From Flavobacteriales bacterium (GTDB taxonomy: Bacteria > Bacteroidota > Bacteroidia > NS11-12g > UBA9320): a stretch of 64,000 nucleotides of DNA. The translations under genes were made by a program, and so were the position numbers. The notes below the pieces were generated by a model, which was not told the DNA's origin, did not search any database, and saw nothing but the letters and a program-made list of their open reading frames with translations. Of the stretch, positions 40,346-49,569 are shown piece after piece. The stretch lies in assembly GCA_020635355.1 (NCBI GenBank), contig JACJZW010000015.1, forward strand, positions 1-64,000, given 5' to 3'. Within the stretch, counting starts at the first letter, position 1, and each line of letters starts with the position of its first letter.

Positions 40346-41224
40346 ATGAAACAGATTCTGATTGTATTCGTTGCCTTAGTCGGGTTTGCTTCCTTAGAGG
40401 CCTCAGGGGCTGAAATTCAACCACCCGATTCCAGTCGTAAAGACACCACCACCTATGATGTCGTCATTAAAAATGATGGAGTGGAGTTTACCGGTCACAT
40501 TGTCTCACAGGATGCCCGTGAAGTGGTGATCGAAACAAAAAATATGGGCTTGGTGGCTATTCCAAAACATGAAATCAAAACCATCAAAAAGGTAAAGGCT
40601 TCAGAAATAGATAAAGCTTCCGGTCGGCTGCTCAATGATCGATTTGCAAGTCGGTATTTTCTTACTGCCAACGGTTTACCCATTGAAAAAGGGGAAAGCT
40701 ATGTGCAGTGGACCTTGGCCGGACCCGACATTGAGTTTGCAGTTGGAAAACGTTTTGGAGTTGGCGTCATGACCAGTTGGTTAGGTGTACCCTTGATTGG
40801 CTCTGCGAAATACTCATTCCCGGTTAGCAAAAATTTCAATATCGGGGTGGGTGCACTTGTAGGCTCCATGACCTGGACAAACATTACCCAAGGTGGGGTA
40901 CTTCCGTATACTTCGCTTACGTTGGGAAACCGACAGAGAAACCTAAATTTTAGTGTTGGACATGCCACTTTATTCTCGGAAGGAACCACGGAAGGTTCAG
41001 GCCTATACTCCATTGCTGCCATGACCAGTATGGGACCAAAAGTTTCGTTTGTGTTTGATTCGTTTATCCTACCAAGCAACGGCCTATTTATTGCCGCACC
41101 CTGCATTCGATGGTCAACTAAACCCAATAAAGCTATTCAGTTTGGCTTGGGTGCTTTTGCCCGGAAAGGCGAGTTTTTCCCCTTGCCTATTCCAGCAATT
41201 CAATGGTTTCAAACCATTAACTAG
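40346..41224 (+). CDS. Secreted hypothetical protein, barrel-like
   Basis: A 292-residue protein with a signal peptide (residues 1-21, ending ASGAE). Residues 35-85 form a small beta domain (YDVVIKNDGVEFTGHIVS, REVVIETKNMGLVAIPKHEI) that resembles an SH3-like or LSM-like sheet. The remainder alternates in barrel fashion (GVGVMTSWLGVPLIGSAKY, FNIGVGALVGSMTW, IQFGLGAFARKGEF). Likely outer-membrane associated. Function not recognised. Ends one base before the GNAT start. Confidence 0.7.
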   Translation: MKQILIVFVALVGFASLEASGAEIQPPDSSRKDTTTYDVVIKNDGVEFTGHIVSQDAREVVIETKNMGLVAIPKHEIKTIKKVKASEIDKASGRLLNDRFASRYFLTANGLPIEKGESYVQWTLAGPDIEFAVGKRFGVGVMTSWLGVPLIGSAKYSFPVSKNFNIGVGALVGSMTWTNITQGGVLPYTSLTLGNRQRNLNFSVGHATLFSEGTTEGSGLYSIAAMTSMGPKVSFVFDSFILPSNGLFIAAPCIRWSTKPNKAIQFGLGAFARKGEFFPLPIPAIQWFQTIN

Positions 41225-41225
41225 C

Positions 41226-41663
41226 GTGATAAACGTTCAGTGTACGGAAATAGCTTTCCAGAGCCCTTTGTATCGGGATTCTGTCCAATTACGAGATGCA
41301 GTTCTGCGCGCCCCGCTGGGATTGCGGTTCAGTCAATCGGATTTGGATGAGGAAGTCAATCAACTCCATTTGGCGGCCTTTCACCAAGATCAGTTGATTG
41401 CAATATTGATTCTGGTTTCAGGCGAGGGATTCATTAAAATGAGACAGGTTGCTGTTCACCCCGACTTCAGAGGAAAGGGTGTTGGTGAACAACTGGTACG
41501 CTATTCCGAACAAGTTGCCCGGAATCTTGGTTTCAAGCTCATGACCTTGCACGCACGCCTGGTTGCACGTGACTTCTATCTCAAACTGAAGTATGAAACC
41601 GACGGTATTCTTTTTGAAGAAGTTGGAATTCCACATGTACGGATGTGGAAAAAACTCGGATGA
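41226..41663 (+). CDS. GNAT family N-acetyltransferase
   Basis: A 145-residue acetyltransferase. The acetyl-CoA motif A is VAVHPDFRGKGVGEQLVRYSE (about 78-98; Q/RxxGxG/A as RGKGVG). Preceding strands LIAILILVSGEGFIKMRQ and the final FYLKLKYET complete the GNAT fold. Start is the GTG at 41226, directly after the previous gene; it yields a usual-length protein, whereas earlier in-frame starts overlap that gene by over 170 bases. Substrate unknown. Confidence 0.9.
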   Translation: MINVQCTEIAFQSPLYRDSVQLRDAVLRAPLGLRFSQSDLDEEVNQLHLAAFHQDQLIAILILVSGEGFIKMRQVAVHPDFRGKGVGEQLVRYSEQVARNLGFKLMTLHARLVARDFYLKLKYETDGILFEEVGIPHVRMWKKLG

Positions 41664-41738
41664 ACCAAACGAAAAGGGAATAAGGACGGGCGAATAACAA
41701 TCAGCTCCAACAAGAATTCAAGCTGAACGCTGATCTCA

Positions 41739-43289
41739 CTACGCGATCTGCTCCACTTCCATCTTCTTCACGCCGTCAAGGAAGTACATATTGAGTTGCC
41801 CCTTGTTCTTCGCCTGAATGGATCCCCGGGAGGTGAAATTGAATTGTAAACGGGCCAGCTTATAAACTTCTTCAGAAACGTTGATCTTCTCAACTTCCCC
41901 GTTCTGTTCCATGCGAGCCGCCGTATTAACCGTATCGCCCCAAACATCGTAGATGAACTTGGTTGAACCCACCACACCGGCAACCAATGATCCGCTGTGG
42001 ATTCCCATTCGCATCTTAAAGGCTGGTCGTTTATCACGCGCGCGCTCCTCTTCTTCCTTAATCACAAAATCCCGCATCTCAATGGCCGCCTTTAATACTT
42101 CGCTGCAGTGATCCGGATTGGGCTCCGGTAATCCGCTCACGCACATGTAGGCATCACCAATGGTCTTGATTTTTTCAATGTTGTATCTGGAAATAATCCG
42201 ATCAAAGGCGCGGAAATAGTAATTGATTTCATTTACCAGTTCAATGGGTGTCATCCCCTCGGCAATGGTGGTGAACGACTGAAAATCTGTAAACAGAACC
42301 GTAACGTTATCGTAGTGATGTGGCGTAGTTTGTCCGCGTTCCTTCAATTCGCTCGCCACGGGCTTGGGCAAAATATTCAGCAACAATTCATCGCTCTTTT
42401 CACGTTCCTCTTCAATAACCTTGTTCTTCTCGGCCAGCTTGCGATTACTTCGTTTATTCTGCATGAAAGCCAGGAACAGAAAGGTGAGCACCAGGACAAT
42501 TCCGATAACGGTACCCAGCAAAATGTTGCGTTTGTTCTTCTCCTCACTCAGGTCCAATTTGATTTGTTGATTTTCCAATTCCTGTTCCTGAATTTTGAGT
42601 TGGGCCTTCATCTGCGTTTCACTCATAGAATCAATGGTGGCCACAGCTGCCTGATTATCTTCTACCAAACCGGAAATCTGTTCATCCTTCACTTCAACAT
42701 CGTGTTTGGTTTGCTGCAGGGTTTGGTTGGTTGCCGTCAATGAATTCGACGTTTGCTCCAATGACTTGGATGTTTGTTCCAGATTGTCGGCCAATTGCTT
42801 CACCTTCCGCTGAATATTTTGCTCCTCTATCTCCGTGTACTTCCGATAGTAATCGAGGGCCTGATTGGTCATTTTCAAGAAGGCATATTCCTCGGCCAAG
42901 CGCTTGTAACTGGCCAAAATCCCATTCTTATCCCCAATGTTAGTGGCATACTTTGCCGCTTCCTCATACGCTTGAATGGCAGCCTTAGGCTGAAGTAATG
43001 ATCGTTTTTCCCGATGCATCTCTCCCATGGCGTAATAGGCCTGAAACAAAATACCACCATCGTTAAGCGTTTTGGCAATGGCAATACACTCGTCCAACTT
43101 GGCGAAAGCTGCTTTCTTATCGGACGATTTTAAGGCTTGAGCTTCATGAAAAAGTTCCCATGCCCGTTGACTCGATTGATCATTACCCTGAGCTACCTCG
43201 CCGTCCTTATTGCGATGTGTTGAGGAAGCATACACCGGAACGGATGCCATCAGTGTCAATACCAATATGGTTGTTGCAAGTCGGTTCAT
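41739..43289 (-). CDS. TPR-containing class III adenylate cyclase
   Basis: A 516-residue membrane sensor. Signal/anchor at 1-21; TPR-like helical repeats at about 40-155; a long coiled coil at about 155-255; one transmembrane helix at 257-276; a class III cyclase domain at about 320-500. Metal aspartates are Asp335 (FTDF) and Asp379 (IGDAY). Lys375 and Asp448 occupy the adenine-specifying positions (KIKTIG; YDVWG), and Asn455/Arg459 are the transition-state pair. These predict ATP to cAMP, not cGMP. The periplasmic TPR part implies detection of a protein or peptide signal. It is divergent from dxs. Confidence 0.9.
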   Translation of the reverse strand: MNRLATTILVLTLMASVPVYASSTHRNKDGEVAQGNDQSSQRAWELFHEAQALKSSDKKAAFAKLDECIAIAKTLNDGGILFQAYYAMGEMHREKRSLLQPKAAIQAYEEAAKYATNIGDKNGILASYKRLAEEYAFLKMTNQALDYYRKYTEIEEQNIQRKVKQLADNLEQTSKSLEQTSNSLTATNQTLQQTKHDVEVKDEQISGLVEDNQAAVATIDSMSETQMKAQLKIQEQELENQQIKLDLSEEKNKRNILLGTVIGIVLVLTFLFLAFMQNKRSNRKLAEKNKVIEEEREKSDELLLNILPKPVASELKERGQTTPHHYDNVTVLFTDFQSFTTIAEGMTPIELVNEINYYFRAFDRIISRYNIEKIKTIGDAYMCVSGLPEPNPDHCSEVLKAAIEMRDFVIKEEEERARDKRPAFKMRMGIHSGSLVAGVVGSTKFIYDVWGDTVNTAARMEQNGEVEKINVSEEVYKLARLQFNFTSRGSIQAKNKGQLNMYFLDGVKKMEVEQIA

Positions 43290-43392
43290 TCAACAAGTTT
43301 AGAGATTTTATTGTGGATTTTGATTGACGGGTTGAATTTTGAAATCCAAGTCAAAGACATTCAGCGAATTGCCTGTAATTTGCAGGCCAATA

Positions 43393-45120
43393 ATGGGATT
43401 TCTGGAGCACATACACTCTCCTGACGACCTTAAAAAGATCCGTCCGGAATCACTGCCTGAGGTGTGTGCTGAGCTACGTGCGTTTCTTATTAATTGTATC
43501 ACACAGAATGGTGGTCATTTCAGCGCCAATCTGGGCACTGTGGAACTCACGGTCGCACTCCATTATGTATTTGACACACCCAATGACCAACTCATTTGGG
43601 ATGTGGGACACCAGGCTTACGGGCACAAAGTGCTAACCGGACGTAGATCAAAACTCGCTTCTATTCGTTCGAAAAATGGCATCAGCGGATTTCCCAAACG
43701 CGATGAAAGCCTTTTTGACGCATTTGGAACCGGTCACTCTTCTACCTCTATTTCAGCCGCCTTGGGGATGGCTATCGCGGATAAATTATCGGGAAATAAT
43801 CGGGCACATATTGCGGTCATTGGCGATGGAAGTCTTTCTGCTGGAATGGCGTGGGAAGCGTTGAATAATGCGGCTCAATCCAATACCCGGCTGATCATTG
43901 TTATTAACGACAACCGGATGGGAATTGATCCGAATACCGGTGCGTTGGGTTCGTATTTGGATGGCTTGCAAAGCGGAGAACCAAACTTTTTCTCACAACT
44001 GGGCTTTGAATACGTTGGACCTGATGATGGTCACCAAATCCACCATTTGGTTGAACAGGCAACCTATTTAAAATCATGCCTTCATCCGGTGATCTGGCAT
44101 ATTCGCACAGTCAAAGGAAAAGGATATGCTCCGGCCGAGGCTGAACAAACCAAATGGCACGCCGTGAAATATGTTAAAATCCGGGACGAAGAATCCATTC
44201 CGGAAACCCGCTTTCAGGATGTATTTGGCGATACACTGGTGGAACTGGCCGAGCAAAACACCAAGGTAGTTGGAATCACACCGGCCATGCCTTCTGGATG
44301 TTCCATGAACAACTTGATGCAACGTTTCCCCGACCGAGCGTTTGATGTAGGCATTGCCGAACAACATGCCGTAACCGTTGCTGCCGGAATGGCTGCCAAT
44401 GGATTGATTCCGTTTTGCAACATCTATAGTTCCTTCCTTCAACGTGCGTACGATCAGGTGATACACGACGTTTGCCTACAAAATCTACCCGTTATTTTTT
44501 GTCTCGACCGTGCTGGTGTAGTTGGTGAAGATGGGGCCACGCATCACGGGCTTTATGATCTGGCATTCCTGCGACCAATACCCAATCTGGAGATCCTTTG
44601 CCCATCCGGTGCCGATGAATTATCATCCGCCATGCGCTACGCGGTTGAACACCGCCAGGGTCCTGTGGCCATCCGATATCCCAAAGGGGATGCTTCCAAT
44701 GTGAAGGGGACAACTTCAACATTTGCACCAGGCAGTTATTCCATCCTGAAAGAAGGAAAATCAGCCGTTATTCTGGCAGCGGGACCGATGGCTTTGGTGG
44801 CTCAACAAGCACTGGACGGAACTGATTGTACCCTCATCGACATCCGCTTCATCAAACCGTTAAATCATGAATTGATGAAGGATATCGTTCATCGATATCA
44901 CATTGTTATTACAGTGGAAGATGGTTGTAGGGATGGTGGTTTTGGATCGGCGGTACTGGAACAACTATCCGATCTTGGCTACACGGGCAAGGTGCATCGT
45001 ATGGGATTCCCGGATGAGTTCATTGAACACGCCACGCGGGAAGAACTGTTGACCGAATTTGGTCTGGATCAAACCGGTATTCGAAACGCTGTAGATCAGC
45101 TCATCAACCCATCGATATAA
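43393..45120 (+). CDS. dxs: 1-deoxy-D-xylulose-5-phosphate synthase
   Basis: A 575-residue thiamine-diphosphate enzyme that joins pyruvate and glyceraldehyde 3-phosphate, the first step of the MEP isoprenoid pathway. Seen are NLGTVELTVALH and WDVGHQAYGHK (about 50-80), GTGHSSTSISAALGMA, the ThDP/Mg motif GDGSLSAGMAWEALNNA (about 143-159), GIAEQHAVT and DRAGVVGEDGATHHG. It is shorter than the approximately 620-residue E. coli enzyme, as in many Bacteroidota. ATG at 43393 chosen because a TAATTTG box ends 10 bases upstream; an ATG at 43339 precedes that box. Overlaps cmk by 17 bases at the 3' end. Confidence 0.94.
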   Translation: MGFLEHIHSPDDLKKIRPESLPEVCAELRAFLINCITQNGGHFSANLGTVELTVALHYVFDTPNDQLIWDVGHQAYGHKVLTGRRSKLASIRSKNGISGFPKRDESLFDAFGTGHSSTSISAALGMAIADKLSGNNRAHIAVIGDGSLSAGMAWEALNNAAQSNTRLIIVINDNRMGIDPNTGALGSYLDGLQSGEPNFFSQLGFEYVGPDDGHQIHHLVEQATYLKSCLHPVIWHIRTVKGKGYAPAEAEQTKWHAVKYVKIRDEESIPETRFQDVFGDTLVELAEQNTKVVGITPAMPSGCSMNNLMQRFPDRAFDVGIAEQHAVTVAAGMAANGLIPFCNIYSSFLQRAYDQVIHDVCLQNLPVIFCLDRAGVVGEDGATHHGLYDLAFLRPIPNLEILCPSGADELSSAMRYAVEHRQGPVAIRYPKGDASNVKGTTSTFAPGSYSILKEGKSAVILAAGPMALVAQQALDGTDCTLIDIRFIKPLNHELMKDIVHRYHIVITVEDGCRDGGFGSAVLEQLSDLGYTGKVHRMGFPDEFIEHATREELLTEFGLDQTGIRNAVDQLINPSI

Positions 45121-45790
45121 CACCCTTAGCCCAGGTCAATGCAATTTGCGCCTGTTCCTCGCGGGTCATGTCGGTATTGTTAAGGACGATGGCATCGGGA
45201 GCTTGGACAAGCGGACTTATATCCCTCGTAGAGTCCATCACATCGCGTTCACGGATATTGTGCAAGATGTCATCGTAATCAGCCGGAATACCTTTTTCCT
45301 GTAATTCCAGATAGCGTCTACGTGCCCTGACATCCGGCTCTGCTGTCATAAAAATCTTCAATTCAGCATCTGGGAAAACCACTGTTCCAATATCCCGTCC
45401 GTCCATCACCACACCTTTTTCTTCCCCGATTTTCTGTTGTTGCGCAACCAGAAATTCCCGCACTTCCTTCAAGGCGCTCACTTCACTCACCCGACTGGAT
45501 ATCTCCATACCGCGGATAAGAGTTTCCACATTTTCTCCATTTAAGTGGGTAAAGAAGAATCCGGCCTCCGGATCGTATTCAAAATGGATGGCGATATTTC
45601 CCAAAACAGACGGATCACGATGCACCTCATCCAAACCAATCTGATTGCGGATAAGGTATAGGGTCACTGCGCGATACATCGCACCGGAGTCAATAAACAA
45701 ATAGCCGAGGTCCTTTGCTAGATTCTTTGCCAACGTGCCTTTTCCGCAACTGGAATGGCCGTCAATGGCGATATTAATTTTTCTCGGCAT
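45104..45790 (-). CDS. cmk: Cytidylate kinase
   Basis: A 228-residue CMP/dCMP kinase. P-loop GHSSCGKGTLAKNLA (about 11-25), the nucleotide-binding segment GAMYRAVTLY (about 37-46), the CMP-specific DGRDIGTVVFPDAELKIFMTA (about 131-151), and ARRRYLEL near 157. It converts CMP to CDP for nucleic acid and lipid synthesis. Length is normal. Convergent with dxs, whose stop it overlaps by 17 bases. Confidence 0.96.
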   Translation of the reverse strand: MPRKINIAIDGHSSCGKGTLAKNLAKDLGYLFIDSGAMYRAVTLYLIRNQIGLDEVHRDPSVLGNIAIHFEYDPEAGFFFTHLNGENVETLIRGMEISSRVSEVSALKEVREFLVAQQQKIGEEKGVVMDGRDIGTVVFPDAELKIFMTAEPDVRARRRYLELQEKGIPADYDDILHNIRERDVMDSTRDISPLVQAPDAIVLNNTDMTREEQAQIALTWAKGVISMG

Positions 45791-45917
45791 GCGCTACTAC
45801 TTACGTGATGTGGCGGCAATATAACGGAAGATTTCGGAAAACAAAGGACCACTCATCCCCACTCAACCGCAACCAACAGATCACGGAAATCGGGGTGTTC
45901 TATGCATTTTATTGGGC

Positions 45918-45925
45918 TAAATTTG
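45918..45925 (+). promoter_or_regulatory. -7 box immediately before paaN
   Basis: TAAATTTG, an exact TAnnTTTG, ends five bases before the ATG at 45931. It excludes upstream in-frame starts from 45805 and predicts little or no leader. Confidence 0.55.
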
Positions 45926-45930
45926 CGACC

Positions 45931-47589
45931 ATGACACAAACGGCTAACTTGATTCAGAAACACGAACAAATACTTCGTGACGCGGTAAATGCGCTCCATG
46001 AGCGAACCTTCTACTCTCCATATCCGGAGCACCCCAGAGCCTATGCGGAAGAAGCCGATGCTCAGGGAAGAACGGCATTTGCCAATCAAATGAACAACGA
46101 GTTTAAGGAGCTGGGCATAGATGCTCAAAATTGGATTGGGGAAGAAGTTTCACCCTATATGCAAACGGGAATCGGCGTGAGCTACCCTCAACTCTCGTCC
46201 ACTGAATTGATTAACCGTGCCAACGCTGCCAAAAGTTGGGGGCACATCCCTGTTGCTGAACGAGCAGCTATATTGATTGAATCGCTGGAGCGAGTGGCCA
46301 ATCGCTATTTTGAGATTGCCTACGCCACCATGCACACCACTGGTCAAAGCTTTATGATGGCCTTTCAAGCCTCTGGTCCGCATGCCAATGACCGTGCCTT
46401 GGAAGCCATTGCCATGGGGTATCATGAACTCACCCGGTTCCCATCTGAAGTGGATTGGGTAAAACCGATGGGTAAATTTGACTTAACCCTTCACAAAACA
46501 TGGAAAGCCGTTCCAAAAGGTATTGGTCTGGTCATAGGCTGTTCCACCTTTCCAACCTGGAATACGGTACCCGGAATGTATGCGAGCTTGATTACCGGAA
46601 ATCCGGTGATTGTTAAGCCACATCCAAAAGCCATACTTCCGATAGCCATTGTAATTGCTGAATTACGCAAGGTGTTGACCGAACAAAATCAAAATCCCGA
46701 CATCATTCAACTGGCTGTTGATACGCTTTCAAATCCCATCACGAAGGAACTGGCAGAACACCCAGATGTAACCCTTATCGATTATACGGGTGGTAATGCC
46801 TTTGGAGATTACATCGAAAGCTTGCCAAAAACCACCTTTACCGAAAAAGCTGGTGTTAACAGCGTTATTCTGGACTCGGCTTCCAATCTTCAGGCCGTTG
46901 TTCAAAACATCGCATTTGCAACCTCCCTGTACTCCGGTCAAATGTGTACGGCTCCTCAAGATGTATTTGTTCCAGCCGAAGGTGTACAAACCGATGAAGG
47001 CATGGTAAGTTTTGATGAGGTAGCTAAAGCCATTGCGGATGGCGTGGCTGGAATAGCCAATCATCCAAAGATGGGTGCGGGAACCTTAGGAGGTATTCAA
47101 AACGATGCCACATCGAAACGCATTGCCGATGGTGGCAATTTTGGAGGTGAAATTCTGGAGAACGGACAAGCCATTGCCAATGCTGAGTTTGAACATGCCC
47201 GCGTGCTGAGTCCGCGTGTGATTAAAACAGATGCAGCCAATAAAGACGCCTACGGGCACGAATGTTTTGGCCCCATCGTATTTGTGGTAAAAACCAATAA
47301 CAGGGAACACTCCGTTGAATTGGCCGCCGAACTTGCCCGTACAAAAGGAGCTATCACCTGCTCGGCATATTGTACCGATGAAGCGATGCAAAACCACATT
47401 ACGGACGTCATGAACAACGCATTCACCCCGGTGTCCTTCAACTTTGGTGGAGCAGCCTTTGTAAACCAACATGCTGCTTTCAGTGATTTTCACGTTACCG
47501 GAGGAAATCCGGCAGGAAATGCCAGCTTCACCAATCCCGAATACATCAACAAACGTTTTGTTTGGGTTGGAAACCGATACATGTCCTGA
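45931..47589 (+). CDS. paaN: PaaN-type aldehyde dehydrogenase
   Basis: A 552-residue aldehyde-dehydrogenase-superfamily protein of the PaaN type linked to phenylacetate degradation. Seen: an N-terminal helical extension (HERTFYSPYPEHP) typical of PaaN; VIGCSTFPTWNTVPGMYASLITGNPVIVKPH near 206-236; the NAD-binding DYTGG; catalytic cysteine in GQMCTAPQD (about 334); and ECFGPIVFVV near 443. The reaction would be oxidation of an aldehyde intermediate. No other paa genes are near, so the pathway assignment is by family only. Confidence 0.85.
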   Translation: MTQTANLIQKHEQILRDAVNALHERTFYSPYPEHPRAYAEEADAQGRTAFANQMNNEFKELGIDAQNWIGEEVSPYMQTGIGVSYPQLSSTELINRANAAKSWGHIPVAERAAILIESLERVANRYFEIAYATMHTTGQSFMMAFQASGPHANDRALEAIAMGYHELTRFPSEVDWVKPMGKFDLTLHKTWKAVPKGIGLVIGCSTFPTWNTVPGMYASLITGNPVIVKPHPKAILPIAIVIAELRKVLTEQNQNPDIIQLAVDTLSNPITKELAEHPDVTLIDYTGGNAFGDYIESLPKTTFTEKAGVNSVILDSASNLQAVVQNIAFATSLYSGQMCTAPQDVFVPAEGVQTDEGMVSFDEVAKAIADGVAGIANHPKMGAGTLGGIQNDATSKRIADGGNFGGEILENGQAIANAEFEHARVLSPRVIKTDAANKDAYGHECFGPIVFVVKTNNREHSVELAAELARTKGAITCSAYCTDEAMQNHITDVMNNAFTPVSFNFGGAAFVNQHAAFSDFHVTGGNPAGNASFTNPEYINKRFVWVGNRYMS

Positions 47590-47689
47590 TCGTTGATAAA
47601 TCCCGATGGCCGTTGATGAATTGTTCACGTCCGCTTGATACAAAAACCAACGCGAAATCGTTAATATTGCCCAATCACAAAGAATCACG

Positions 47690-48238
47690 ATGATCAATAA
47701 CATACTGAAGATCGTTCTCTCTATTGCCGCTGTTTTCCTGGCTTACATGGTCTACGATTCAATCGCCAGCGAAATGCGGTATCGCGATGAAGTGGAGGAA
47801 GTTGAAGCTCAGGTTATTAAAAAACTAGAAGATATCCGGTTGGCTCAACTCACGTACAAAGAGGAAAAAGGAAAATTCACCAATGACTTTGACACCCTGA
47901 TTGACTATCTCAAACATGGCAGGATCAAAGTGGTTGTGCAATATGGTGACCGGGATGATTCCACCACCAATTTCCGGGAAGAAGTATCCTATGTGGCGAT
48001 TTTGGACACCTTGTTTAAAGACATCAACATTGATTCGTTAGCCTTTGTACCACCCTATGATACGGCAAGATTCCTGATGGACGCCATGATGATTACGCAG
48101 GGAAATGTGGAGGTACCGGTATTTAAGGTAGAAGACCCACATCCATTTGACAAAAAACGACGGAATCCAAACGATCCAAAGAAACCGCTACAGGTTGGAT
48201 CACTCTCCGAAGCCACCTATTCAGGAAACTGGAAATAA
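47690..48238 (+). CDS. Conserved hypothetical membrane-anchored protein
   Basis: A 182-residue protein with an N-terminal helix (about 6-24, KIVLSIAAVFLAYMVYD) followed by a charged coiled-coil (EVEEVEAQVIKKLEDIRLAQ, about 36-55) and a small domain with TYKEEKGKFTNDFDTLIDYL, a pattern seen in pilin-like and periplasmic assembly factors. The end is Pro/Lys-rich. I recall similar genes before DUF3822 and rsmD in Bacteroidota. Function unknown. It ends directly at the next gene's start. Confidence 0.75.
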   Translation: MINNILKIVLSIAAVFLAYMVYDSIASEMRYRDEVEEVEAQVIKKLEDIRLAQLTYKEEKGKFTNDFDTLIDYLKHGRIKVVVQYGDRDDSTTNFREEVSYVAILDTLFKDINIDSLAFVPPYDTARFLMDAMMITQGNVEVPVFKVEDPHPFDKKRRNPNDPKKPLQVGSLSEATYSGNWK

Positions 48239-49024
48239 TTGTCCTTGAATGTGACGGCCTATCACCATTCCGTAAGTAACCGCCTTTTGCTCGATTTCCG
48301 GAATGGCTCACTACATTTTGTTGTTTGCAATAAGGCCTATCAGCCACTTATCTCCGGTGTTTTTGAACTGATAGATGAAGCGATTTTGGATGACCTTCTG
48401 AAGGACAATCCACTATTTAACAACATTTACGCCTCCGTTCAACTCATCAGTTCATCGGATCCGTTCACCTTGATACCAGCCGATATTGAATCAAAAGATG
48501 AGCAGAAGAAGCTATTTCAACTCAATCATAAGTTGACGGAAGAGGACAGTCTATATTCGTCTCTTCTTCATCAGGACATCCTGATTCTCCATCGATTGCC
48601 CACCTACCTGCACGATGCCATACTCCAAAAATTTCCGGTTTGCGAGTGCAGTCACGCAGGCTCCTGGCTTCATACATTCGTACTTTCCGATGGAAAATCA
48701 TCCGGTTCTCACGTTTACTTTCAACCGGATGCCGACCAGTTAAAAATTTTGGTAATCAAAGAGGGCAAGACCATCCTCCTCAATCAGCTATTCACCACAT
48801 CCGATGATGAAATATTCTTTGAGGTGATGGCCGTTATTGAACAGCTTGAACTGGATGTGGAAGAACTTACCCTTCATCCGGCGGGCTTGACATCTGACGA
48901 TATTCCGGTCATTACACAATTCCGAAACTACATCAGGAATATGAATCCGGTCATTCTCAAACCCATTAATTGCAACGGTCAATTATTGACCAACGGCTTG
49001 TCTACTCGAATGGCATGCGCATAA
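48239..49024 (+). CDS. DUF3822 family protein (actin-like ATPase fold suspected)
   Basis: A 261-residue protein beginning at TTG with no gap from the previous gene. Features: LLLDFRNGSLHFVVCNK near the N-terminus, FELIDEAILDDLL, and a second half with HVYFQPDADQLKILVIKEGKTILLNQLF, matching the two-lobed DUF3822 pattern usually found immediately before rsmD in Bacteroidota. Function unknown. The first in-frame ATG would remove much of the N-terminal lobe, so TTG is accepted. It overlaps rsmD by 10 bases. Confidence 0.8.
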   Translation: MSLNVTAYHHSVSNRLLLDFRNGSLHFVVCNKAYQPLISGVFELIDEAILDDLLKDNPLFNNIYASVQLISSSDPFTLIPADIESKDEQKKLFQLNHKLTEEDSLYSSLLHQDILILHRLPTYLHDAILQKFPVCECSHAGSWLHTFVLSDGKSSGSHVYFQPDADQLKILVIKEGKTILLNQLFTTSDDEIFFEVMAVIEQLELDVEELTLHPAGLTSDDIPVITQFRNYIRNMNPVILKPINCNGQLLTNGLSTRMACA

Positions 49025-49569
49025 TTTCCGGTAAGTATCGGGGCATGACCATCCCTATGCCCAAAGGGGGAACCATTCGTCCAACCACGGATCAGGCTCG
49101 TGAAGCCCTTTTCAATATTCTGGTAAATCGATACGATTTAGAAGGTTTGCAGATCCTCGACCTGTTTGCCGGAAGTGGCGCCATGAGCATTGAATTCGCC
49201 TCCCGGGGTGCAGCGGAAGTTCATTCGGTTGAACGAAATGGCCGGGTGGCGGCTCAACTTAAATCCTTTGTGGATGAGAAACGTATATCCGAAGTAACCA
49301 TCCATAAACAAGATGTTTGGTCGTTTTTAAAACGAGGCAGTGAGCAGGTAAAGGATTTCGACATCGTATTTGCAGACCCACCCTACGCGATGAACAACCT
49401 CATCGAGTTACCTTCCACTATTCTACAATCGACTCTTTTAAAGAAAAATGGTTTATTGATCATTGAACACCCCAGCACCCTTTCCTGGCCGGATCTAGTG
49501 CCTGATGAACAGCGGATATACGGTCAAACCGTTTTCAGCTTGTTTACAAATTCCCGTACCTTTGGGTAA
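49015..49569 (+). CDS. rsmD: 16S rRNA (guanine-966-N2) methyltransferase RsmD
   Basis: A 184-residue SAM methyltransferase that modifies G966 of 16S rRNA. N-terminal MRIISGKYRG and IRPTTDQAREALFNIL are RsmD-specific; SAM motif LDLFAGSGAMSIEFASRGA (about 44-62); catalytic ADPPY (about 121-125); and the closing LLIIEHPS near 147. The ATG at 49015 gives the standard start; an earlier in-frame start at 48970 lies within DUF3822. Stop and coaD start share one base (TAATG). Confidence 0.95.
   Translation: MRIISGKYRGMTIPMPKGGTIRPTTDQAREALFNILVNRYDLEGLQILDLFAGSGAMSIEFASRGAAEVHSVERNGRVAAQLKSFVDEKRISEVTIHKQDVWSFLKRGSEQVKDFDIVFADPPYAMNNLIELPSTILQSTLLKKNGLLIIEHPSTLSWPDLVPDEQRIYGQTVFSLFTNSRTFG

Noticed and set aside
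43339..43392. Upstream ATG for dxs adding 18 residues
   Set aside because: It precedes the TAATTTG box, and the added residues do not resemble Dxs N-termini.
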